A DNA stretch of 64,000 nucleotides from assembly GCF_049243985.1 (NCBI RefSeq), contig NC_135374.1, positions 58,711,934 to 58,775,933 of the forward strand, read 5' to 3'. The translations under genes and the position numbers were made by a program. This DNA comes from Paroedura picta. Its lineage: Eukaryota > Chordata > Lepidosauria > Squamata > Gekkonidae. Under the pieces are notes generated by a model. The model ran no database searches and was not told the origin of the DNA. It saw only the letters and a program-made list of their open reading frames with translations. This document shows, piece by piece, positions 19,880-31,365 of the stretch; the first letter of the stretch is position 1; each line of letters starts with the position of its first letter.

Positions 19880-22150
19880 GATTTTTGTCTGCCATCTTGT
19901 TGCTGTTTGGTGGTTTTAATGCTGTTTTATTTTAAACTAGGGGCAAAGCCCGTTGTATCCAAGAATACAATGGGTGCTAGAGCTTGGCAGTGGGAAGAGG
20001 AAGGGGAGGAGTTGTCCAGTCTGTAAGGGCATGGGGTTGAATGTGTGTATTGTGTGGGAGGTTGTGGTGGCATGGTGGCAAATGAGGGCATGGGTGTGGA
20101 GATATGGGTGTCAATAACCTGTGGTTTGGAATGTTTGTGGAGTGTGAGAGAGGACTGACCTTTGGGAATTTTGGCGTAGTGGTTACAGATGAGCTTTCCA
20201 GAGCCATGTCCTCAGATATGTGAAGGGAAAATCAGACTGGAGACTCTTTATAGGGGAAGATTACATGGCAACCAGTTCCTCCCAGTTCTGCGTCATTTCC
20301 CTTCTTGTGTGAATTAGGCCTCATTCACCGAAATGCCCCTCTGCCCTAATACACATGGGGTAGTCACAGTACACAGGTGTCCACCCTGTTCCTTCTCTCC
20401 CATGTTTTCACTGTTGGTAAAATGTTATGTGCCCACATGTTTCTTTCATAGTTGCTCCTTAAAAGAACAGTTTTTGTACCCTATTGCTTACTACCCAAAG
20501 GAGTCTCAAACACCTTTTCCATTTGTCTCTCCACAATAGTCAACCTGTGAGGTATGTGGGGTTGTGAGAGATCTGAGAGAACTGGGAATGGGCTGCAGTG
20601 ACCCAGCAGGCCTCAGGTGCCTCAAAGCATTTTCCAATAGTCTTCCATTTCTCTCCCCATAGCAGACTCCACATGAGGGAGGTGGGGTAGTGAGCCTCAC
20701 AGGGAAGCTGGCAACCCTAAGAGGAAGTCTCTCTGTGCACAGCAATCTTGACCTTAGTCAGGTTTTTTATACTGTTTTTTTATTTGCCAGGCCAAGGTTA
20801 TTTGCCAGGCCAATACGTCATTTCAGTTACTATGTGTCTCCAGACATTTACTTGTTCTCTATTTACAGTTTCAGGTTGTAAATATTTATTTAGATCTTCC
20901 TGCACTTTCCAGACTCACAGGACTGATGCTGGTCTGCCTGTCTGCGCCCCAGAATACAAACAGTTGCTGGTAAGGGCTGGCCATAACCCATAGGCCAGGA
21001 GGGACACTCCTGCACCACTCTCTACCAACTGCAGGCAAAAATGGCTAATTTGAAGGCTGGACTCTGAGGCATTGTATGATTTTGAAGTCCCACCTCCAAA
21101 CCTCCAGGAATATTTCCAACCCAGGGGTAGCCAACCTACAGGTGGAGCCTGGAGAGCTCCTGGAATTACAGCTCACCCGCAGAGTATAAAGATCAGCTCC
21201 CCAGGCAGAAAGGGCTACTTTGGACCGGGTTGTGGTAGAGAAGAAACATTTAAGGCTTCCCACTGAGATTGTTGTTGAATTGAAAGACTTGAGGCCTACT
21301 GCACAGGGTTGTTGTACAGATGAAACAGGAGACAAAAGAGCCAGTTTCCTTTGCAGAATAACACTGTGCAGTGGCCTCAAATCTGCAGAGAGTTGCAAAG
21401 AAGAAAGACACATGGCTTGGCTGTGTCTAACCTCCGGGCAGAGCAGTATTTTAAGTGAGAAGGGGCTTTTCTGTGGCCTCCCTGTCCAGCAACTGTTTGG
21501 CAGAAGGGGAAAGTCCCCCCCCCTCAAAAGGAAGGCCCTCAGGCTCCCCTGCGTTGCTCTTGGAAAGGCCTCCTTACCTCAGTCAAGGCCTGTCAGAGGT
21601 TCCTTTGCAGCAGGCCTGAAGGGGGGAGGGGGAGCACTCTGCAGCCTCCTGCCAGCTCTGTCAGGGTTCTGAGGCAATTTGCAGTTGGACATGACCGTTA
21701 GGAAAGCCTTGGGGCGAAAAGGGCTGGCGCAGCCTGTCCAAGCCTCTGTTCTCATCCCCCTTGGCAGCCCTACTGACCTCCTCTCCCTGTGGTGGTCAGG
21801 AGCAGACTGGCAGCCAGACTGGGCTGGGTGAATGGAATTTTGGTCTGTCCTAGTGAGGGACCAATAGGAAGGCGCTTTGCGTGCCTCCCTATTGGCTGCT
21901 TGGCCCTGGATGAACACTCGTGGCTCCTGATTTAGCCCTCTGAGTTTTTATCCTGGACAGGGCCCGCCCTACCTCCTCCCCAGGTGGCCTTACCCTTTTA
22001 TTTAATACCGCAGGAGCGGTTAAAGATTGGGGAGAGTATTGATTTTACTGTTTTACTGTATTGGGTTACTGTACCTTTTGTAAGCCACCTCGAGCCAACA
22101 AGTTGGGAGGGGCAGGGTATAAATTAAATAAATAAACAAACAAATAAATA
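19880..22150 (+). repeat. L2-like LINE 3' end, split by Helitron copy A
   Basis: Right of the Helitron, TTGTAAGCCACCTCGAGCCA and GGGGCAGGGTATAAATTAAA followed by (AAATA)n is a typical L2-type 3' tail. The TTTTAATGCTGTTTTATTTT sequence left of 19,937 fits the T-rich stretch that normally precedes such tails. The Helitron therefore seems to sit inside this tail. The left limit is uncertain. Confidence 0.45.
19937..22026 (-). mobile_element. Helitron-like element, copy A (2.09 kb)
   Basis: Read on the minus strand, the 3' end is a stem-loop (CCCATTGTAT / ATACAACGGG around a short loop). It is followed about ten bases later by CTAG at 19,940-19,937 and then T, the hallmark of Helitron 3' ends. 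The proposed 5' end is TCTTTAACCGCTCC at 22,026, preceded by A, consistent with insertion between A and T without target duplication. The body is a mosaic that includes SINE-like remnants (about 20,470-20,700) and 'GGGTTGCC' repeat pieces (about 21,030-21,240). Open frames such as 21,220-21,672 are not conserved in frame with copies B and C, so I regard the element as non-coding and non-autonomous. Confidence 0.68.
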
Positions 22151-22599
22151 ATCTATGAACTGATCAGCCCCAGACCTGTTTAGCTGGTGTCAGGCTGCTC
22201 AGTTATTGGTCCTCAGACTATAATGTTGTTCAGGTCTTGTCATTACAGCTGACATCTGGTACCCATTTCTTACTAAATGTGATGTCATGATAACCCTAAT
22301 CCACAGATTTCATCTTGGGTCATTAATTCATTCTGCTTGGCTGAAATTCCTCAACATTTATTCAGCTGTGATGGTGATGGATGGCAACAGAGCTGGCAGC
22401 AGGAGAAGCTTGCAAGAGAGGTGGGTTACTTGCCTCATGGCTCCCTTACTCTTCTCTAACCTGCTACAACAAAGTCTCTCACTCTTTGCTATCCTTCAGC
22501 CTCTGTGTACAGTTGTTGGTGTATTATACAATACAGCAAGTTAAAACATGTGACTATGAACATTTGGTATGAATTAAAAGTAAGGGCTTCTGCTGGTGC

Positions 22600-22805
22600 A
22601 CTGGTAGAACACTACTCTCCTGTCAGAGGAAGGCTTTGCCATTAGTGGAACAGAATCACATGTATAGTGAGATCACCGATTGTCAAAGTCATGCTATGTC
22701 TGCTACGATTTGCTGTGGCCTAACCCTATTCCTTGGAGATGGCAGGGATGAACCTTGGGCATTCTATATGTAAAATAGGTGCTCTGTTACTGGATCCCCA
22801 GTTTC
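22600..22805 (-). mobile_element. tRNA-Ala-like SINE, diverged
   Basis: The reverse complement near 22,800 reads CAGTAACAGAGCACCTATTT, TAGAATGCCCAAGGTTCATC and CCTGCCATCTCC. These correspond to the A- and B-box region of a tRNA-Ala-type SINE head. A SINE-like body follows. It is too mutated to be a tRNA gene. Confidence 0.5.
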
Positions 22806-24714
22806 TTCAGCAAATGTCAAGAGTAACACCTAGGCTACACAGAACGTTTGGCACACAGTGGCATCTTCGTGGCAAAATTCAAGCTCCTTCTCCTGCCTAG
22901 CACAATTCCGCGTGGGAATCTTGGCCTGTAGCTTGTGAATTTCACTGCTGTAGCTATGAAGTGGGAACACAGAAATTCACATTGTGATGGCCAGGATTCT
23001 TAGTGAGCCTGCACTGAACAATGGGGCTAGGATGTGAAAAATGCCACAGGAATGTCAAGCCCCAGCCAAGTTCAACATGCAGCCCAGACCTAGCCCTGCT
23101 AAATGTGCATGTTTCTCATGAAAACTGTGATTATTTCAAAAGCAGGACCATGTGAGATTGTTCTTGTTTTAACAAGAACTTTTAAATAAGAATTTTGAGC
23201 AAATTTGTTTTCAGCCAAGCTCCCCCCACAGTCTTTTACCATCTTCACAGATTTTACTGCTCAGGAAATTTGGCCCAGCCAATTTCAAGCAAGTTAAGCA
23301 AGAACCTACTACTTCCCGACCCTTTTAATAGGTGTTACAAAGTCATTCTATTTTCAAAGGCCTTTAAAGGACTGCAGGCATTCCTTTCATGGGGGAGGTT
23401 ATTATTTGGACTTTTAGTTTAATCTGTACATTTTAATTTGTTAGCCACCTTGAACAATAATGAAAGGTTAAAATCTAGTCCTGGGCCACAGCCATCAAGC
23501 ACCAGGGTCCAACCTGTATGAAGTTTTTTTCGTTGGCTTCAGAAAGAGTGAGGTGGCAGCATCCTCTTCCACTTCCACTCCCCTCTGCCTACTCTCCTTT
23601 GAGCTGTGAGCCAAAGCTAGCATGTCCTCCTTGGCCTACTCCTTCAAACCTGCTAAAAGCCACAACTATGCCTGCAGCAGGCCTAGTAACTTAGTATCCT
23701 TATGGAAGCATGGCCAGGCCTGTGAGAGACCATTAGTAGCCTAGAAACAATCTCTTTCTAACCTTTCCCAACTACAGCTAATTTTCAGAGGAAAGGCTGA
23801 CTCTTTACAGTGCATGTCCTTGGCCCCACTAGACCTGGTAGATGCTGGGTGCCAAGGAAAGAGGGTCATCCTCACCTCACCCACCTCCTCAGCCGGATAT
23901 ATATATTTTAATTAATGTGTGGTCCAAAAGTTGTGGCTAATGCTGAAGTGAAAATATTCCCAAGTGCTCTCAAGGATTTGAAAATGAGGTTGAATATTCC
24001 TTCCAGCATTGTAGGGATTGACCATTATGATACCATCAAACAAGCTGATTAATAAATGAACTTTAAAAATAAGGGCAATCAAATCCTAAAAGGCTGGAAG
24101 AAAATTTCAAGTCCATGTTTGAATTCTTGTGAATACCTGGGGATATTAGTCTGATCAGTCCAATATGGTGGCAGATATAGCTAACTTTTGTTACTTTTGG
24201 TATTGTTTATTGCTTCTACTATAAAGACAACAGCAAAATAATCATCCATAAATATGGCTGAATTTCAGATTACTGGTATCACCTGAGTCATGTGATGATG
24301 ATGATGATTAAATTAAATTGTTTGACGTTTGATACTATGTTAAAAGTAGATTGTCAAATCCTCTGTATGCTATTAGCTGAGTTTTCAATTGATACTTTAA
24401 AATGTTACCATGTTATGTATTATTTAAGCCTTCATTTTAATTTAAGTAATATATTATGTGGAAGTTTAAAATAGAAATTCCATTTTTTAGGTTCTTATTC
24501 CACCATAACTCCTATGGTGGAAATGGAGTCACTCTTTTAAAAATGAAAGCATCCTAGACACAGATTCCTTCTCACAGTCCAATATCATGTAATGTGTGGC
24601 CATAAGTGTTAAGGCTAATGATAATTGAAAATGTACTAATTACCGGTTTGTTTTGTTTTTAAAGGAATATATTTGCATCAAACCAACATAGCTAGTTTTA
24701 TACTTAGAACCTAC
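22806..24714. other. No recognisable gene
   Basis: Mostly AT-rich, plain DNA. A weak plus-strand L2-like tail (TTAGCCACCTTGAACAATAA) is at about 23,410-23,470. A short (GAT)n run is at 24,293-24,308. Confidence 0.45.
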
Positions 24715-24781
24715 CTCTCCCTGCTTGCCCACAACACGTGTGTCATTGAGCTCTTTCTGGTTCTTCATCTCTGCATGTCGC
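24715..24781 (-). other. Candidate 67-nt host exon
   Basis: On the minus strand the sequence before it is TTTTGTGATGGCTCCAGAG (acceptor AG at 24,783-24,782). The exon starts GCGACATGCAGAGATGAAG and ends GGGAGAG before donor GTAGGT. Only one frame is open; it reads RHAEMKNQKELNDTRVVGKQ then GE. That frame needs two bases from the previous exon. The candidate exon at 28,631-28,673 supplies exactly this (a trailing AG). Using the alternative acceptor two bases earlier gives a 69-nt exon of 23 codons. I do not recognise the product. Confidence 0.38.
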
Positions 24782-25384
24782 CTCTGGAGCCATCACAAAA
24801 GGACTTGAGTTATATTTTGTGGCCTGGTGAAAATATCTTCCTCAAGAGGTAGGATGGGCTTAAGAGATTTAAGAATGCTTCTATTCATCTGACTTATCCT
24901 GCAGCCAACAAACCTTTCCAAGAATTAGCTGCAACTGGAGATGCCCGTGACTTCTTATATTTTGAACAGTGAATGCTACCGCAAGCATAATGTATTGTTA
25001 TGTTTTCAATTTAAACTGTGTTTCCATGAGGGAATCCCACCCAGGAGGGAGAAGAAAGACATGAAAGAACTGCCCCATGATTCTGTGATTGGTGGGGGGA
25101 AATATGCTTCTGAATGGTACATTTAAATATAGGACTATTTAATTGGGCTATATAGAAGCTTACAGGGTTATGAAAACAAAACAGCAGCAACAACAAAATA
25201 GAAAGATCTGTGTGATTAATCTAAGATAGCCTATTGGAAAACAGCAGAAAGAAAGGGGAAAGAGAAGAACATGGGTGAGGATGGATTAACTATGCAGTTA
25301 CATTTATTTTTTTATTTATTTTAAACCCATCCTTTTTCACTGAGATTCAAAGCAGATGATCATATGGTGGTCACAAATCATACA

Positions 25385-26080
25385 TCAGACTTAATTGTAG
25401 TGAGGATTGCTGTCTTTAAGTATTTTAAAGCAGTGGTCCCCAACCCTTGGTCCGGGGACTGGCACCGGTCCGTAGCTCCTTCTTGTCCTCCTCCCTGGCT
25501 GCTGCTTTGGGGGCTGCCCTGCTACTCTGCTGTGGGCTCACCTTTGGTGCTCTTCAGTGGCCGCCATGTCAAGGGCTCCCCTTGGCACAGCGCAGCTGCT
25601 GCTGGCAGCGCCCCCCAGCGGGCAGCAGGAAGTCAGGGGCGCTGGCGGGAAAGCAAGTGGAGCAGGAGCTCAGGCAGTGGTGGTGATGTCCTTGGGCAAA
25701 GGACTACCCCTCTGGGCCACAGTAAAATTGTCACGGGTTGACTGGTCCCCAGTGATAAAAAGGTTGGGGACCACTGTTTTAAAGGTGGTCATCCTGAGGA
25801 GGGCAGGGAGCAGTTCCTTTTGGCGCCAGAGGATAGAACCCACAGTAATGGCTTTAAACTACATGTAGAATGGTATTGGCTAGTTATTGGGGGGTGGGAT
25901 TCAGAGTAGTTCAGCAGTGGAATTGGCTGCCTAGGGGGGTAGTATGCTCCCGTGCACAGGGGGTATTTAAGCAGCAGCTGAACAGGTTTTTATCCTGGAT
26001 GCTTTAGGCTGATCCTGATTGAGCAGGGGGTTGGACTAGATGGCCTGTATGGCCCCTTCCAAATGTGTGATTCTGGAGAA
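25385..26080 (+). mobile_element. CR1 3' end fragment, split by a hAT
   Basis: On the plus strand the interrupted sequence reads IAVFKYFK, then after the hAT the diverged CR1 C-terminal region (AGSSSFWRQRIEPTVMAL frame). It continues with the 3' end GTTGGACTAGATGGCCTGTA and GGCCCCTTCCAAAT. The C-terminal coding part has several stops. The 25,431-25,776 hAT is a later insertion. Confidence 0.75.
25431..25776. mobile_element. Non-autonomous hAT MITE with perfect 8-bp duplication
   Basis: The TIRs are CAGTGGTCCCCAACCCTTGG and AAGGTTGGGGACCACTG. TTTTAAAG flanks both sides exactly (25,423-25,430 and 25,777-25,784). The element sits inside a CR1 fragment. Its interior is GC-rich and, on the minus strand, contains an ATG at 25,567-25,565 followed by 26 coding-like bases and then GTGAGC. 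This resembles a first exon with a 5' splice site. A related end lies at 55,097-55,204. Confidence 0.82.
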
Positions 26081-26787
26081 AAAGTACAGACCATACAGGA
26101 ATGGTTGGTTGTAATATGATATGATAACCTCCATAGTATTAATTCACATGTCCTAGCATAAACTGTGGCTATGTTAAATAACTGGATTTTTGGATATTGT
26201 GGTAGCTGAGGCTTCAAAGTCTGCTGATTAGGGACTTTCATGATATAGAATCATTCTGTCCATCCTACAGTGCTCATATTAGTTGTTTACCAAGCTGACA
26301 GTGTTTCTGGTAACCATGATCATCCCCTTCCAAAGAGATATGTGCAAAATATATTTCTCATAAGTTTATCTTTCTATTTTCATATTTACCTATTAATCTA
26401 ATTCATTGATGAATAACACACGTCCAGTTCACTAAAACTGCCTTCTTTATTATCCAGAGTCATATGAACTTCATTTTCTTACACAATTGTTAAAGAAGCA
26501 CTTTGAAGTTTCCACATGAGTTAGAAAGCCAAAGGGCATTGGACAGTCATATGTTGCAAACGTACAGTATTTTTAGCAACTTACAGAAGTTCAATTGCTA
26601 ATAGATAGAGGGAGGGGCCCATGTAAAGTTATGGGGATACAGAAATTATCACAAAAAGTTTGCTCTCCAGGAGTAATATGACATTCTAACCATCTCTCCA
26701 TCTGTCTAGTATCTCAGATGTTAAATATAGATCAGAAATAGCCACATTAATTTTGTGTCCAGGATATTTTCAGTTCCACCATAAGTA

Positions 26788-26858
26788 AAGTTACACCCTT
26801 CTAAATCCATGGAAGTCAATGGGCTTAGAAGGATTTGACTCTGCTTAGGACTGCACTG
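26788..26858. repeat. Short palindromic repeat, copy 1
   Basis: AGTTACACCCTTCTAAATCC mirrors GGGCTTAGAAGGATTTGACT, with GAAGTCAATG in the middle. Copies occur at 31,449-31,509 and 62,587-62,645. It is a MITE-like fold-back repeat of unknown class. Confidence 0.6.
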
Positions 26859-27552
26859 TTTGTAGCTGAAGTGATGATTAACAAAACTTATGAAAAGTAT
26901 ACAGGAACGGAAATCAGGTAATGGAAACCAGCAGATAACTACCCTATGAAGGAACTACCCATTAGCATTCCAATGGCTTTTAAAAGCCATCACAGGGTAT
27001 TATTATTGTTGTTGTTTACTGCCTGTTTGCTGTCTGTTTACTGTCATAGACACAGTGTAGCTATAGCAACAAAAAGACAGAAATGCTGACCTTTGAGAAT
27101 ATGATTATTTAAGGAGGATTTCAATACTGTGATTATTTACCTAGAAATAAATCCCATCAAACCTGGAGTATACAACACTGTTTCTCAGTCTTTCCTGGGT
27201 CCTGTCAAGCTAAATATTCTGAATGCAGAACTCACATGGATCTTTTAATCATAATTTTCAGGTACTTTGGAGCCCCATTCAAAAACAAAGAGGGAGGGAG
27301 AAGAAGAGTAAGCCACCCCATGCACTATTTCCCCCAGGGAGCTTCACCAGCTTTGAAATGGTGTAGCACTAAAAATAATCGCACCTACAACCATTCCTCA
27401 CCTTCTGGCTTTCTCACTTTTGTCTGCCACCTTCTTGTGCTTTTCACCCTCCACATGCCTGCTTGACATGGCGGAAGAGAGCTACACACTTTACATGTGA
27501 CTCTCTTCCGCCTATCAATCAAGCCAGGCAGCCAATCTCCTTTCGCAATATT
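26859..27552. other. No recognisable gene
   Basis: Plain AT-rich sequence. Confidence 0.45.
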
Positions 27553-27823
27553 TTAGAGGGCCCATGATGCCTGCTAATTTTTTTTAAAGTAAAACTTCTC
27601 AATTGAAACGCCTATGCAGCTAATCATAGATGCATAGTGCTTTTTATAATGCAACCCCTTATGGAATCACAAGTCTGGAATCTTTAAAAAATTAATCTTG
27701 TTTCCGATTTGGGGCGGGGGGGGGTGACTTTAGAAAGGCTGTGTAACAACTTTGGGGGGAATTTACTTTTGGCTTTGCCTGAACGATTGAATGCCTATTT
27801 GTTGCTCCAGGGAGTTTGCTCTA

Positions 27824-27911
<88 letters not shown>

Positions 27912-28199
27912 AACCCTGAAGAAGGGAGAGGGAGGTGGGTGCAAGGCTAGGACACTGCATCTTCACCTCCATACATTTCTATAGTTTGTGTGATGCTGGT
28001 TGTTCTCCTGGAGCTTGCAGTACATAGTTTGCGGAATTCACTTTATGCAATTCCCCAACTACCACTTTAAAATGCTGGATGTTGCTTGAGGTTTGCTGGA
28101 TGGACACAGGAGGTTAGCACCGCTTTGCAAAATGCCCAAATTATGGCATCTTCAAAAGGTAAGCATTTCACTATATGTAATGCATGTGGAATGGCCCTT
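27553..28199 (+). repeat. Interspersed repeat, copy 1, with expanded (AAAG)n
   Basis: Aligns in reverse with 3,090-3,655. The left end GAGGGCCCATGATGC and right end ATGCATGTGGAATGGCCCTT resemble the ends of the Harbinger-like elements in this window. No transposase is present. A (AAAG)n run at 27,823-27,913 sits between the CCAGGGAGTTTGCTCT and CTGAAGAAGGGAGAGG blocks, whereas the other copy has only a short purine stretch there. Confidence 0.45.
27823..27913 (+). repeat. (AAAG)n microsatellite
   Basis: About 22 AAAG units. The Lys/Glu-Arg and Phe/Leu-Ser repeat peptides on either strand are artefacts of this run. Confidence 0.95.
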
Positions 28200-28630
28200 C
28201 TTCTTTTCCCCCCAAACTCAGTTTATAGTAATCTGCTATAGAGAAATATCAGCATGGCCGCAAAGTGTTTTTTTAAATGGTGGGAACTATCACGAGAAAC
28301 ACAGCAGGGTGTGAAAGTGGTTGTATACGGGCAGGACCTTTAAAGGCGCAGCAAACTGTAGGCGTCACACAAAAAATGTTCCACATCAGAGCCTTCCGGA
28401 AACATCAAAACAAAGGTGCTTTGAAAAAATGCAGCAGAATCAGAAGAATGATGGCTCGCAAATGGTGTTGTGTAGAAAGTCGGGGGGAAACTGGTATAAT
28501 TAAGAAGCCCAGCTGGAACAAAAATTCCATAAAATAGCGGCCATAATCCAAGATGCTATTGAGTTGAGGATATATTTGGAAGATCTGGCCCAGCATTTGG
28601 ACTGGTGCAATCAAATATCAAAATACTTAC

Positions 28631-28673
28631 CTTATTCCACCAATCTTTGTTCTGAAGCCACATTCAGTTCTGC
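28631..28673 (-). other. Candidate 43-nt host exon
   Basis: On the minus strand the acceptor AATACCACAATTCTCAG precedes GCAGAACTGAATGTGG. The end GGTGGAATAAG meets donor GTAAGTATT, a near-perfect consensus. Only one frame is open (RTECGFRTKIGGI, leaving AG). It joins in phase to the candidate at 24,715-24,781 as ...GIR|RHAEMK. The product is not recognised. Confidence 0.36.
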
Positions 28674-29544
28674 CTGAGAATTGTGGTATTGGTTAATGCG
28701 TGATTCATAGTGTTATAAAACCTCTGTTAAACTATTTATTCAGTAGTGCTGGCACAAAACATTCTGCCATGAAGGACAGTGCTAAGAAATACAGCAAGAC
28801 ACAATAGCTGTGTGTGGAGAAGTCAGCAGCTAAAGCTTTCTTTGGCGTGCAGCAAAATATCATCAGCTGCTAATTGCTGCACATGAACCCAATAGTAAAG
28901 GTACACCAATTAGGGTGGGGGTGGGCGGTAGAGAGTGTTGAAAAGTTGGCCAGCCTAGTAATATGCTCAACAGAGAAAGAAAAAAACTTGAGATACAGAA
29001 ATCTATTGCTGTGCCCTTTGGGTAGGAACTTTGGGAACCACTAACAGAGAAAAACATGATTTTTCTTACACAATAGCCAAGCAATGTGCCCAAGTGTCAG
29101 CGAATTAGCAGTTTGTGGTAGGAACAATCTATACTGCAGGTTGTTTTTTCAGTTGTCTTGCATAACCTCTCCCCCACCCCCCCCACCCCAATGTGCTTTT
29201 AAAGAAAACCCTGGAATTGTCAAATGTATAATAGGTGGTTTTTAAAAGGAGAAATAAAATGAAAATTGCAAAGCTCATGGAAAAGCCACGAAAAAAGTAA
29301 AAACAATCCTGGAGCCCAGAAATGCCAAAATCTTACTTTTTTTCATGTTCATCTGTCCTGATTCCTCCCCAAGCCCCCCCCCCCAATTCTTTATGCTGGA
29401 CATTGTCATGCTTCTAATCTGACAAATTTTTGCTATCAGCAGTCTACCAAGTTACATTGTGAGGTTGAGACATAGCTGTTTGGTATTCTTGCAAGTCTCT
29501 TGCTATAAAGAAATGTCATGAAAGTTGCAGTGTTAGACACAGCT
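28674..29544. other. No recognisable gene
   Basis: Plain sequence with C/G homopolymer tracts at about 29,170-29,190. Confidence 0.45.
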
Positions 29545-29672
29545 GACCAATCACAGAAAATGGCCAACTATACAATTCTCTGGACTATAATACCCAGCAA
29601 GTGCTGGTAGGAGCTCAATGGGAATTGTAGTCCATGGACATCTAGAGAGCCACCATTTGGCCACCTCTGAAT
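29545..29672. repeat. Degenerate hAT MITE
   Basis: ATGGCCAACTATACAATTCT ... CCCAGCAAGTGCTGGTAGGA ... GGGAATTGTAGTCCATGGAC ... CCACCATTTGGCCACCTCTG matches the palindromic layout of a common squamate hAT-type MITE with a CAGGGGTGGCCAAA-like TIR. The ends are mutated and no duplication is clear. Confidence 0.5.
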
Positions 29673-30470
29673 CTATACCATCACTTGATGTCTTTAGACA
29701 TCATCTTTATTCTTATGTATTATTTTTAAAAAGAAGTTTATTTTCCTGTTAAACATCACATTACTGATCCTGGTATTACAGACTCAGAAAACAAAATTTG
29801 CATTCTTTATGTTTACTGGATGAAACTTTGAGTAGAGAACTTCGTCCTATAAGTTATAAGGGAGCAGAAATATCTGCTGATTTTCTTCTGTCTCTTGTGC
29901 TGCTCCTGAGGGCCTGCTGATTCTCAGGAATAAACTGGGGGGGGGGGGGGAGGCAGTACAACACAGTATGGGAATTGGGAGGTTCCTGCCTCCTGAAGTC
30001 CACAGATGATAGGAGACATACCAGTAATTCATCTGTAACCAAAAGAAACTCTGTTGTTATTTTGAATGGGCAGCATTTTATCCAGAGACAGGTTATAGTA
30101 AGTAACAAAGTTTTAAAATCTATATGACCCATTTCGAAAACACTCATCAACTATAGCCAAATGTGTCTTTGTGACGTGAAGTGCATGTGACTGTGAATTT
30201 CCCAATTCACATCAAAGGAAGAACAGCTCAGTTGTCTCTCCAGTATAGATCAGCATGGGTCACGAGCCTGGAATGAATAAATGTGCTCTTGTGGGTTTGT
30301 CTTCTGTGCACAGGACTTGCTGCATCAGTAAGTGACTAATGTACATATGTGGCTTCTCTCCCCCACCCCTTTAATGATAGCAAAATGATGGAAGTGAGGA
30401 CAGGTGTATTCGTTTAGAAATCTTATAAGGTGCTTACTGCCTAAATGAAAAAACAACTTGATTGCCACTC
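29673..30470. other. No recognisable gene
   Basis: Plain sequence with a G(n) tract at about 29,937-29,951. Confidence 0.45.
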
Positions 30471-30854
30471 TTGTTGTTGTTAGGTGCGAAGTCCGACCCA
30501 TCGCGACCCCATGGACAATGATCCTCCAGGCCTTCCTGTCCTCTACCATTCCCCGGAGTCCATTTAAGTTTGCACCTACTGCTTCAGTGACTCCATCCAG
30601 CCACCTCATTCTCTGTCGTCCCCTTCTTCTTCTGCCCTCGATCACTCCCAGCATTAGGATCTTCTCCAAGGAGTCCATCCTTCTCATGAGGTGGCCAAAG
30701 TATTTGAGTTTCATCTTCAGGATCTGGCCTTCTAAGGAGCAGTCAGGGCTGATCTCCTCTAGGACTGACCGGTTTGTTCGCCTTGCAGTCCAAGGGACTC
30801 GCAAGAGTCTTCTCCAGCACCAGAGTTCAAAAGCCTCAATTCTTTGACGCTCAG
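30471..30854 (-). mobile_element. BovB LINE, 5'-truncated 3' end
   Basis: From the (GTT)n tail GTTGTTGTTAGGTGCGAAGT the minus strand encodes the BovB RT C-terminus: RVPWTARRTNRSVLEEISPD, YFGHLMRRMDSLEKILML, RRRRGRQRMRWLDG and a TEAVGANLNGLRGMVEDRKA block to the frame's end. It is 5'-truncated at about 30,854, directly against a half Harbinger element. Confidence 0.9.
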
Positions 30855-31365
30855 TTTTAAGTCACCAAGCATGAAACTACACATAGCCCCGTTTGCTGGT
30901 TTATTTTCCCTTTCTTTTTCACTGTATTTTCGGCCGAAAATCATGCCTGTGCTGGAGGGGGGGTTAATTTTTTTTTTCACTCGGGGGGAGCGTGGCAAAA
31001 ATGAAACGGCAGCTCAAACACCACCTGCTACCTAGATGGGTCTCTCCGTTGCAACGAATCAACGCAGATTTGTTGCAACGTGTGTGTGTGTTTTTTTTTA
31101 AACTTCCTTAAAGGGAAAGGGGCTTTTTGGGATCATGATAACGGCCGCCCATTGGCTGCTTGACGGCCAGGGGCGGGACGAGCTCAGCAATATCGCTTCC
31201 TGGCTAGCGATTTTTGCCGAGACTGGAAACCTGTGGGAAACGATAGAAACGCAACTGGATTCCACTACAAAGCCAGGTATGCATAACGACGAATTCCACA
31301 ATTTAAAATGGCATTTTTTCGTCCCGCAACCAATTTGTCACATAGATCCTGGTGCGGAATGGCCC
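30855..31365 (+). mobile_element. Half of a Harbinger-type element
   Basis: Matches the right half of 54,114-55,006 nearly base for base, from AGTTTTAAGTCACCAAGC to the end GGTGCGGAATGGCCC. The left half is absent. BovB sequence abuts instead. Non-autonomous. Confidence 0.85.

Noticed and set aside
21220-21672. 150-codon frame in Helitron copy A
   Set aside because: The frame is not kept in copies B and C, which differ by indels. Not a gene.
22600-22805. tRNA-Ala gene
   Set aside because: Promoter boxes are recognisable but the cloverleaf cannot be formed and a SINE body follows.
27709-27984. Lys/Glu-Arg-rich frame and Phe/Leu-Ser antisense frame
   Set aside because: Translation of the (AAAG)n microsatellite.
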